DNA from: an uncultured Kiloniellales bacterium
GTDB lineage: Bacteria > Pseudomonadota > Alphaproteobacteria > Kiloniellales > JAKSDN01
Reading direction: 5' to 3'
Assembly: GCA_937974415.1 (NCBI GenBank)
Contig: CALJXB010000370.1
Span: forward strand, 1 to 6,627
Length of the DNA: 6,627 bases
The translations under genes were made by a program, and so were the position numbers. Below, piece by piece: positions 1 to 5,370 of this stretch. Numbering within the stretch: the stretch's first letter is position 1; every line of letters begins with the position of its first letter. A model generated the notes under the pieces. That model was not told where the DNA came from, did no database searches, and saw only the letters and a program-made list of their open reading frames with translations.

Positions 1-423
1 CGCGAGGTCGTCGACGAAGCGGTGGTCGAGGCCGTCGCGCATGCCCATGTCCCGCTCCGGCCCCAGGTGAAAGCAGCGGGGCCCGAGCGCCCGGTGCCAA
101 TCGTCCGGCCGCTCCTTGAGATGGCGCCAGGCCTCCTCGCCCGACGACATGAGCAGATCGTAGGTGTCTGGCGTCAGGCCCAATTCGGCGCATCGCCCGG
201 CCACTTCGGCCGTCCGCCGCGGCGCGTTCGAAAGGATGAGGATCCGCTTGCCCGCCCGGCGCAGCCGCTGAAGGCAATCGAGCGCCTGGGGAAACGCCGT
301 CACGCCGTCGTGCAGCACCCCCCAAAGGTCGAGAATGTAGCCGTCGAAGTGGTCGGCGAACGCCGCCATACCGGCATGTATCGCCGGGCCGCCCTCGCTT
401 CGCTCTGTGCTGGAATAGGACAT
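1..423 (-). CDS. HAD-superfamily class IIA hydrolase, N-terminal part (cut by left window edge)
   Basis: The frame is open for 141 codons from an ATG at 423 down to base 1, so only the N-terminal half is visible. Residues 32-40 read DLWGVLHDG, which is HAD motif I with D32 as the expected nucleophile. W34 replaces the second Asp of the usual DxD. Residues 61-70 read ILILSNAPRR, which is motif II with S65. The segment after it fits the start of a C2-type cap as in NagD-like class IIA enzymes. The DxWGVxHxG signature is typical of a proteobacterial subfamily of these HADs with unassigned substrate. The cytosolic role is presumably phosphate-ester hydrolysis, but that is inference, because the second Asp normally acts as general acid. 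The start is supported by AGAAGG six bases upstream. The gene lies 79 bases downstream of pyrD on the same strand, so co-transcription is possible. Motifs III and IV lie outside the window. Confidence 0.85.
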   Translation of the reverse strand, partial: MSYSSTERSEGGPAIHAGMAAFADHFDGYILDLWGVLHDGVTAFPQALDCLQRLRRAGKRILILSNAPRRTAEVAGRCAELGLTPDTYDLLMSSGEEAWRHLKERPDDWHRALGPRCFHLGPERDMGMRDGLDHRFVDDLA

Positions 424-429
424 GGCCGA

Positions 430-435
430 CCTTCT
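430..435 (-). promoter_or_regulatory. Ribosome binding site of the HAD gene
   Basis: On the minus strand the bases read AGAAGG, followed by a six-base spacer and the ATG at 423. This fixes the start of the HAD gene in preference to an out-of-frame ATG a little upstream. Confidence 0.55.
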
Positions 436-502
436 GCCATAGCTCAGGCGCTGTTGAAAGTGACGCGCGGGCGAAAACTACGTGCGCGGCCTGCCGCCTC
501 AC

Positions 503-1561
503 TCACCCGCGATCGACACCGATGGCGTCGGCCACGCTCGCGAAGCCGTCCCGGGCGAGGAGATCCGCGAGTTCGGCCTTGATTCGCGCGACCAGGCCCG
601 GCCCCTGGTAGATCAACGCGGTATAGAGCTGCACCAGTGAGGCGCCGGCGCGGATCTTGGCATAGGCCTCGGCGCCGCTGGCGACGCCGCCCACGCCGAT
701 GAGCGGCATGCGGCCTTCGGTCAGCCGGTGGAGCTGGCCCAGGACTTCGGTCGAGCGCGCGAAGAGGGGGCGGCCGCTGAGCCCGCCCGCCTCCATCCGG
801 TCCCCGCCGACCAGGCCGGGCGGCCGCTCGACGGTCGTGTTGGTGGCGATCAGACCGTCGAGGCGCCGCTCCAGGGCGACCTCGGCGATGTCGGCCAGCC
901 CGTCTTCGTCCAGGTCCGGCGCCACCTTGAGCAGCAGAGGCGGCACGCTGGCGAGTCCGTCCAGGGCGGCCCGCAGGCCGTCGATCAGCCCTTCCAGCTC
1001 GGCCCGGCCTTGAAGCGCCCGCAGGCCCGGCGTGTTGGGCGAGGAGACGTTGATCGTCAGGTAGTCCGCCGCCGGCGCCAGCAATTCGGCCGCCGCCGCG
1101 TAGTCGGCGGCCGCGTCGGCGCTGTCCCTGTTCTTGCCGATGTTGACCCCGACGAGCCCGGTTCCGCCCGCCCCGCGCCAGCCTTCCAGGGCCGTCCAGG
1201 CCGCCGCCGCCCCCCGGTTGTTGAAGCCGAGCCGGTTGATCACGGCGCCGTCCTCCGGCAGGCGGAAGACGCGCGGACGCGGATTGCCGGCTTGCGCGTG
1301 CGGCGTCAGGGTGCCGACCTCGACGAAACCGAACCCCAGGCCGAGGAGCGGACCCGGCACCCGGGCGTCCTTGTCGAATCCGGCCGCCATGCCGATGGGG
1401 TTGGGAAAGTCGCGGTCCCAAAGCCGGATGGCGAGGCGGGGATCGTCCGACGCCCGCACGCGCGGCGCCAAGCCGCGGCGCAGCGCCCAGATCGTCGCAC
1501 GGTGCGCGGTCTCAGGGTCAAGCAGCTGCAAGCAGCGCTGCGCCAGATCAAGAAGGGTCAT
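503..1561 (-). CDS. pyrD: Dihydroorotate dehydrogenase (quinone), class 2
   Basis: This enzyme oxidises (S)-dihydroorotate to orotate, passing electrons through FMN to membrane quinone (EC 1.3.5.2), the fourth step of de novo pyrimidine synthesis. It acts at the inner face of the cytoplasmic membrane. At 352 residues it has the normal class 2 length. Residues 1-40 form the extra N-terminal helical segment that separates class 2 from class 1 and contacts quinone. The barrel follows: NPIGMAAGFDKDA (54-66), VGTLTPHAQAGNPRPR (82-97), INRLGFNNRG (108-117), GVNIGKN (138-144) and INVSSPNTPGLR (170-181). S174 is at the position of the class 2 catalytic Ser, where class 1 enzymes have Cys. K212 and ATNTT (239-243) match FMN-binding positions, and GVGGV (289-293) matches the phosphate-binding loop. 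The ATG at 1561 lacks a clear Shine-Dalgarno sequence, but the N-terminus aligns with the family. The HAD gene follows downstream, and the gene is divergent from the aminotransferase. Confidence 0.97.
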   Translation of the reverse strand: MTLLDLAQRCLQLLDPETAHRATIWALRRGLAPRVRASDDPRLAIRLWDRDFPNPIGMAAGFDKDARVPGPLLGLGFGFVEVGTLTPHAQAGNPRPRVFRLPEDGAVINRLGFNNRGAAAAWTALEGWRGAGGTGLVGVNIGKNRDSADAAADYAAAAELLAPAADYLTINVSSPNTPGLRALQGRAELEGLIDGLRAALDGLASVPPLLLKVAPDLDEDGLADIAEVALERRLDGLIATNTTVERPPGLVGGDRMEAGGLSGRPLFARSTEVLGQLHRLTEGRMPLIGVGGVASGAEAYAKIRAGASLVQLYTALIYQGPGLVARIKAELADLLARDGFASVADAIGVDRG

Positions 1562-1612
1562 GACGGGCGGTCCCGGTCGGGCCGATCGAATGCGGCTCGG
1601 TTTCGGGACGCG

Positions 1613-1641
1613 AGCCTAGCCGACCTGCCGTCGCGAGCCAA
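1613..1641 (-). promoter_or_regulatory. Possible sigma-70-type promoter for pyrD
   Basis: On the minus strand a -35-like TTGGCT (1641-1636) is followed by a 17-base spacer and a -10-like TAGGCT (1618-1613). This leaves an untranslated leader of roughly 45 bases before the pyrD ATG. The -35 matches the consensus at four of six positions and the -10 at three, so the case rests on spacing and position. It is a weak prediction. Confidence 0.3.
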
Positions 1642-1667
1642 ATAATCTCACGACACGGCGCGCGCAA

Positions 1668-1691
1668 TTCTTTTGCCCCATTTCTTTTGCC
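1668..1691 (+). repeat. Tandem decamer TTCTTTTGCC, two copies
   Basis: TTCTTTTGCC occurs at 1668-1677 and again at 1682-1691, start-to-start 14 bases apart. Both copies stand out as T-rich in a GC-rich surrounding. The second copy overlaps the predicted -35 box of the aminotransferase promoter. It could be a regulator site or simply a duplicated -35 element. Confidence 0.5.
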
Positions 1692-1714
1692 AGGGCCCGC
1701 GAAGCCGCTATGCT
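1687..1714 (+). promoter_or_regulatory. Probable sigma-70-type promoter for the aminotransferase-cupin operon
   Basis: A -35 box TTGCCA (1687-1692, five of six consensus positions) and a -10 box TATGCT (1709-1714, four of six) are separated by 16 bases. Transcription would begin near 1721, giving a leader of about 73 bases before the ATG at 1794. The leader begins with a small inverted repeat, CGGTG (1725-1729) and CACCG (1734-1738) with a four-base loop. The in-frame ATG at 1710 lies inside the -10 box, which argues against it as the start codon. Confidence 0.5.
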
Positions 1715-1784
1715 GGTGCCAACACGGTGGCGGCACCGCCGGGCGACCCACGCCGGATGGCACCGCACCGATCTGCTGAGGCAT

Positions 1785-1789
1785 GAGGA
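1785..1789 (+). promoter_or_regulatory. Ribosome binding site deciding the aminotransferase start
   Basis: GAGGA lies four bases before the ATG at 1794. It supports this start over the in-frame ATG at 1710, which has no such site and falls within the predicted promoter. Confidence 0.6.
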
Positions 1790-1793
1790 TACC

Positions 1794-2657
1794 ATGGTCG
1801 CTGGACACGGCGGGCAAGAGGGACGCGCGCTTCACTACATCGACGGCACCTGGCACGAAGGCAACCCGCCCCTGCTGGGGCCTATGACCCATGCCTCCTG
1901 GATGTCCTCCATCGTGTTCGATGGCGCGCGCGCCTTCGAAGGCGTAACGCCGGACATCGATCGCCATTGCGACCGCCTCATCGCCTCGGCCCGGACCATG
2001 GGGCTGGTGCCGCCGCTCGCGGCCGGCGAGGTCGAGGAGATCGTGCACGATGGCGTCGGCCGCTTCGCCAACGGCGCCGCGCTCTATATCCGGCCCATGT
2101 TGTGGGCTGAATCGGGCTTCATCGTGCCGGATCCCCATTCGACCCGCTTTTGCTGCACCCTCTTCGAGGCGCCCATGCCGGAGCCCAAGGGTCTCGGCGT
2201 CTGCCTCTCGCCCTACCGCCGGCCGACGCCGGAGACTGCGCTGACCCTGGCCAAGGCCTCCTGCCTCTATCCGAACTCCGTGCGCGCCATCCAGGACGCC
2301 CAGGCTCGCGGCTTCGACAATGCGCTGATCCGCGATTCCATGGGCAACATTGCGGAGCTGGCCACCGCAAATGTTTGGATGGCCAAGGATGGCGCCGCCC
2401 ATACGCCGGTGCCCAACGGCTGCTTCCTCAACGGTGTGACCCGTCAGCGGGTCGCCAAGCTTTTGACCCGGGCCGGCGTGCCAGTCTACGAGCGCACCCT
2501 CACCCACCAGGATTTCCTGGAGGCCGACGAGGTCTTCTCCACCGGCAACCTGGGCAAGGTGCTGCCGATCACCCGCCTGGACGACCGCGATCTGCAGCCG
2601 GGGCCGATCTATTCCCGCGCCCGCCAGCTCTATTGGGACTGGGCGCACGGCGGCTGA
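1794..2657 (+). CDS. Class IV PLP-dependent aminotransferase, branched-chain amino acid type
   Basis: The 287-residue product is a fold-type IV aminotransferase related to IlvE (EC 2.6.1.42 by family) and is expected to be cytosolic and PLP-dependent. The N-terminal domain opens with HYIDGTWHEG (14-23) and carries VFDGARAFEG (41-50), matching the family's FEG signature. K154 in LAKASCLYPNS is at the position of the lysine that forms the Schiff base with PLP. GNIAELATANVWM (184-196) holds E188, the conserved Glu near the pyridine nitrogen. NGVTRQ (213-218) matches the phosphate-contacting GITR loop, and ADEVFSTGN (244-252) matches the C-terminal cofactor region. The usual GENLF is replaced by TANVW, so the protein belongs to a side branch and the substrate could be a branched-chain or another amino acid, possibly a D-amino acid. 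The start at 1794 is chosen from the ribosome binding site and the promoter position. The cupin gene follows 39 bases downstream, probably in one transcript. Confidence 0.9.
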   Translation: MVAGHGGQEGRALHYIDGTWHEGNPPLLGPMTHASWMSSIVFDGARAFEGVTPDIDRHCDRLIASARTMGLVPPLAAGEVEEIVHDGVGRFANGAALYIRPMLWAESGFIVPDPHSTRFCCTLFEAPMPEPKGLGVCLSPYRRPTPETALTLAKASCLYPNSVRAIQDAQARGFDNALIRDSMGNIAELATANVWMAKDGAAHTPVPNGCFLNGVTRQRVAKLLTRAGVPVYERTLTHQDFLEADEVFSTGNLGKVLPITRLDDRDLQPGPIYSRARQLYWDWAHGG

Positions 2658-2684
2658 GCCCGCACCACCCATATCCGTCACAAT

Positions 2685-2690
2685 AGGAGG
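2685..2690 (+). promoter_or_regulatory. Strong ribosome binding site of the cupin gene
   Basis: A perfect AGGAGG sits six bases before the ATG at 2697. It is the strongest translation signal in the window. It implies the cupin is translated independently and perhaps more strongly than the aminotransferase before it. Confidence 0.8.
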
Positions 2691-2696
2691 CCTGAC

Positions 2697-2981
2697 ATGG
2701 GCGAGAAAGCCGTGCCAACCGTCTATATCGACAACGAGCGCACCCGGGTCACCGAGTGGCGCTTCGCGCCCGGCGCGGCCACCGGCTGGCACCGCCACGA
2801 GTTCGACTACGTGGTGATCCCCCTGATGGACGGCCGCCTCAAGCTGATCACCGAGGGCGGCGAGGAATCCCACGCCGAGCTCAAGACCGGCGAGCCCTAC
2901 TTCCGCCCGGTCGGGGTCGAGCACGACGTGATCAACGACGGCGCAAGCGAATACGCCTTCATCGAGGTGGAGATGAAGTAG
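2697..2981 (+). CDS. Small single-domain cupin protein
   Basis: The 94-residue product is one cupin beta-barrel with no signal peptide, so it is probably cytosolic. Cupin motif 1 begins at G26 with GAATGWHRH (H32 and H34). The usual Glu three to four residues after HxH is missing: E35 follows H34 directly and D37 stands near the expected place. The motif closes at G46. Motif 2, GEPYFRPVGVEHDVIN (65-80), matches the pattern G-x5-P-x-G-x2-H-x3-N exactly, with H76 as third His ligand. Three histidines suggest a bound divalent metal. The reaction cannot be read from the sequence: small cupins include isomerases, dioxygenases and binding proteins. It lies 39 bases after the aminotransferase and is probably in the same operon, so a role linked to that enzyme's amino or keto acid is plausible but unproven. 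The start is certain from the AGGAGG. Confidence 0.9.
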   Translation: MGEKAVPTVYIDNERTRVTEWRFAPGAATGWHRHEFDYVVIPLMDGRLKLITEGGEESHAELKTGEPYFRPVGVEHDVINDGASEYAFIEVEMK

Positions 2982-3058
2982 GTCGCGGGGCGGGCGCTGG
3001 ATCGTCAGTCCGCCTTAGTGGCCGCGAGTTCCAGAACAACATTCACGGTCATGCGCGC

Positions 3059-3077
3059 TCCGGGTCTTCCGCCCGGA
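3059..3077. other. Inverted repeat in the convergent gap between the cupin and membrane protein genes
   Basis: TCCGGG (3059-3064) and CCCGGA (3072-3077) flank a seven-base loop inside the 136-base gap (2982-3117) where two genes converge. An eight-base direct repeat, GCCCGGAC, occurs at 3071-3078 and 3099-3106, so the left arm could pair with either copy. No T-run follows on either strand, so it is not a canonical intrinsic terminator. A weaker pair, GACGA (3104-3108) and TCGTC (3114-3118), overlaps the membrane protein stop codon. The rest of the gap shows nothing recognisable. Confidence 0.3.
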
Positions 3078-3117
3078 CATAGGGATGCCTCGGCCGCAGC
3101 CCGGACGATGTCTTCGT

Positions 3118-3618
3118 CTATAGCCCGGTCTTTTCCCGCCGGCGGCGTTTGCGGTGGATGAGCACGGCGGCGAGGCCGAGGAAATAGGCTCCATAGACCG
3201 TGGCGACCGAGAAAGGACCGTAGTCGTCGTTCACCCCCTTGAAGACACCGAGCAGTGTCTCCCAGGTCATCGGCCCGTGGCCGCCGCTGCCATAGACGGG
3301 GAACAGCCCGACGGACGCCACCCCCAGACACACCGCGGCGAAGGCCACGTTCCTCGCAACCGGGTTGCGAATCAGCGAGAGAATCTTGGCGAGCACCATC
3401 GAGATCAGCCAATAGAGCCCGACATAGACGAGCAGGTGAACACCGAAGAAGCCGATGAAGACAAGGGTCTCGGATGTATGCGCGGGAACGGCGACTTTCG
3501 GAATCATGGCGAAAATACCGGCGGCGAAGAAGATCGCGGGCATGAACATTACGGCCATGACCATGAAGAGCAGCGCCGGCGCGAAGAGGAACAGCACCGT
3601 GAAGAGAGTCCATTTCAT
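3118..3618 (-). CDS. Four-helix integral membrane protein of unknown function
   Basis: I do not recognise this 166-residue protein. Hydrophobic stretches lie at about 4-38 (long, rich in Phe and Met, either one long helix or a tight hairpin), 51-74, 90-107 and 136-155. Positive residues between the second and third stretches (K78, R84, R89) and the tail RKRRRREK (156-163) place these parts in the cytoplasm by the positive-inside rule. The loop at about 108-135, with PVYGSGGHGPMTWE, would then face the periplasm. This predicts both ends inside. No catalytic motif is visible. The ATG at 3618 is preferred because MKWTLFTVLFLF starts the first helix at once. An in-frame GTG at 3669 with GAAGG about 11 bases upstream would add 17 polar residues and cannot be excluded. 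The gene is divergent from the lipoprotein gene and convergent with the cupin. Codon use is coding-like, with slightly fewer G/C third positions than its neighbours. Confidence 0.7.
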   Translation of the reverse strand: MKWTLFTVLFLFAPALLFMVMAVMFMPAIFFAAGIFAMIPKVAVPAHTSETLVFIGFFGVHLLVYVGLYWLISMVLAKILSLIRNPVARNVAFAAVCLGVASVGLFPVYGSGGHGPMTWETLLGVFKGVNDDYGPFSVATVYGAYFLGLAAVLIHRKRRRREKTGL

Positions 3619-3764
3619 GACGGGATAGGTCAAAGCGACCGGGTCCTCACTCGCGCAGCTTCGGCGCACTATGAAAATTACCTTCAGCGAATCCTATCAC
3701 AGACATGATTGCTCGGGTTCCTCTCGGCTGTGCGCGGCGCGCCGGTGCTGTAGTCTGCGGCCCC

Positions 3765-5357
3765 GTGAGCTGGACATCGCCATTCATCGCGGCCGCGCGG
3801 GCCGCCGCCGTCGCGGTGCTGCTGGGCGCCTGCGCGACGGAGCCGCCGGAGCCCCGAGAGCCGCTGCCCGGCCGCTTCGCCGAGGGCGAGATGGTGGTCG
3901 GGCTGGAGTACGCCGTGGTCGACAACGCCGGCCTGGCCGTCGGCATGGCGCAGCATTACGCGGGAACCGGCCTCACCGGCATGAAGCTCTTGGGCGAGGC
4001 CTCGGCCTGGGGCCGTATGCAGTCCGCCCCCGATGCGCCTATCGACTTCGCCGACCTCGACCTCTTCGTGCGCAGCTACCAGGATGCCGGCTTCACCGTG
4101 CTCACAGTGGCGCTCAAGCCCCACAGCCGTTGGGCTTCGAAGGACGTGGGCCTGTTGGGCGCGGAGAATGCCAGCCCCAAAGCCGAGTACCGCGCACTCT
4201 TCGCCGAGTGGGTCACAAGGGTGGTCGAGCGCTACGACGGCGACGGCATCGAGGACATGCCGGGGCTGCGCTGGCCGGTCGCGCTGTTCGAGATCGGCTC
4301 GGAGTTCTCCAGCTATCAGCCCGAACCGGTGGCGGACTATCTCGCGACTCTGGAGATCGCCTACCGGGCGGCGCATCGGGCCAACCCCGGGGTGCGGGTC
4401 GCTCACGCCGCCTTCCTGACCACGCCGGTCGACCTCGACGTGGCCGATCCGGCCGGCTACGAAGCGGCCTGGGCCCGCACGCCGCGCCACGACCTGCACC
4501 ACGGACTCGCCGACCAGCGCGCCGTGCTCGACCGGCCCGAGATCTTCGACGTGATCAACCTGCACAATCTCGGCGCCCCGGCGGAGCTCGAGCACCAGCT
4601 GCGCTGGCTTGCCCATGAGACCGGACGGCGCGGCTACCGAAAGCCGGTGATCGTCAGCGACACCATTCCGACCAGCTACATCGCCTGGGGCCCGGCCACC
4701 GACTGCACCGGGGGCGCCCAGGGGGTGCTGATCCCGCCGGCCAAAGAGCAGGACCGCTGCCGCCTGGCGGCGTTCTTCCGCAAGCTGGTCGACGGCGACC
4801 CGGCGACCCTCGCCTGGACCCGCGGCTTCGTCGCCGCCGACCACGTGCAGCGCACGGTGATCGCGGCCGAGCAGGGGGTCGAGTTGATCAACCTCTCCTT
4901 CACCTTCGACCTGCCGCTACTCACCTGGCGGCTGGCCCAGGCCGGGGCGGGCATTTCCGCCTGGGGCGGCGGCGCCAAGTTCGCCATGAGGAGCGGCCAG
5001 GTGCTGGAGAGCTATCCCCTGAGCCACGCGATCGGCCAGATGATGGGGCATCTGGAGGGCGTCACCCGGGTCGAGCGGGTCGCCCTGCCGGATCACGCGC
5101 ACCGGATCTACAAGCTCATCCGGCCCGCGGGGCCCCTGTGGGTCGCCTGGCTGGACCGGGACCGGGTGCTGCTACCCGAGGACGGCAGCCCGAGCAGCCA
5201 AGCGGCCCTGAATTTGCAGGCCCCCGCGGTCTTGGTCGAGCCGGTCATCACCGAGATCGGCCGCGGCAGGCCCCGGCAGTCGCGCCGCCAGACCCAAGGC
5301 GGCCGCCTAACCGTCGAACTCAGCCACACGCCGGTCTACATCCTGCCGCTCGAATAG
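3765..5357 (+). CDS. Lipoprotein with a TIM-barrel glycoside hydrolase-like domain
   Basis: The 530-residue product starts with a lipoprotein signal: R12, a short hydrophobic run AAAVAVLLGA, and lipobox LGAC with C23 as the lipidated Cys. Ala follows, so outer-membrane sorting is expected. From about 44 to 420 the alternating hydrophobic strands and helices suggest a (beta/alpha)8 barrel like clan A glycoside hydrolases (GH39, GH5 and relatives). LFEIGSE (174-180) resembles the strand-4 acid/base motif with E180 as candidate, but the preceding Asn is Ser. FDVINLHN (261-268) resembles the strand-6 histidine motif. KPVIVSDT (293-300) sits where the nucleophile Glu is expected, and here it is D299. 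C314 and C332 may form a disulphide in the insertion that follows. The C-terminal part, ending TPVYILP (522-528), looks like the beta-sandwich of such enzymes and contains a basic insert (about 498-513). Substrate and activity are unknown. Start: an in-frame ATG at 3705 would add 20 residues. GTG 3765 gives a normal signal peptide. Neither has a clear ribosome binding site. Confidence 0.8.
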   Translation: MSWTSPFIAAARAAAVAVLLGACATEPPEPREPLPGRFAEGEMVVGLEYAVVDNAGLAVGMAQHYAGTGLTGMKLLGEASAWGRMQSAPDAPIDFADLDLFVRSYQDAGFTVLTVALKPHSRWASKDVGLLGAENASPKAEYRALFAEWVTRVVERYDGDGIEDMPGLRWPVALFEIGSEFSSYQPEPVADYLATLEIAYRAAHRANPGVRVAHAAFLTTPVDLDVADPAGYEAAWARTPRHDLHHGLADQRAVLDRPEIFDVINLHNLGAPAELEHQLRWLAHETGRRGYRKPVIVSDTIPTSYIAWGPATDCTGGAQGVLIPPAKEQDRCRLAAFFRKLVDGDPATLAWTRGFVAADHVQRTVIAAEQGVELINLSFTFDLPLLTWRLAQAGAGISAWGGGAKFAMRSGQVLESYPLSHAIGQMMGHLEGVTRVERVALPDHAHRIYKLIRPAGPLWVAWLDRDRVLLPEDGSPSSQAALNLQAPAVLVEPVITEIGRGRPRQSRRQTQGGRLTVELSHTPVYILPLE

Positions 5358-5370
5358 GGGTGCCCTACGA
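5350..5370. terminator. Shared hairpin at the convergent stop codons (possible bidirectional 3' end)
   Basis: TAGGG (5355-5359) and CCCTA (5363-5367) pair around a GTG loop. The stem continues as TCG (5350-5352) with CGA (5368-5370) after a two-base AA bulge. The left arm starts with the lipoprotein's TAG and the right arm ends with the MFS gene's TAG read on the minus strand. Outer arms CCGGT (5331-5335) and ACCGG (5371-5375) could also pair. There is no T-run on either side, so intrinsic termination is uncertain. Confidence 0.35.

Noticed and set aside
424..502. Possible terminator between pyrD and the HAD gene.
   Set aside because: Only a four-base stem (GCGG/CCGC) is present, with no T-run directly after it. 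Nothing here argues against read-through.
1710..1793. 28-codon N-terminal extension of the aminotransferase from the ATG at 1710.
   Set aside because: The ATG lies in the predicted -10 box, has no ribosome binding site, and the encoded segment is Arg/His-rich and unlike family N-termini.
1548..2924. Minus-strand open frame of 458 codons opposite the aminotransferase and cupin.
   Set aside because: It runs antisense across two well-supported genes and their promoter region, and shows no recognisable domain.
3005..3052. A 15-codon minus-strand reading frame, MTVNVVLELAATKAD, with GGAG five bases upstream. Its first residues resemble the start of quinol/antibiotic monooxygenase-like proteins.
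   Set aside because: It is too short, and no reading frame beyond its stop continues such a protein. It could be a decayed gene start but cannot be supported.
3684..4844. Long minus-strand open frame (386 codons) opposite the lipoprotein gene.
   Set aside because: It is a consequence of high GC in the third codon position of the lipoprotein gene. Its product has no family motifs and low-complexity composition.
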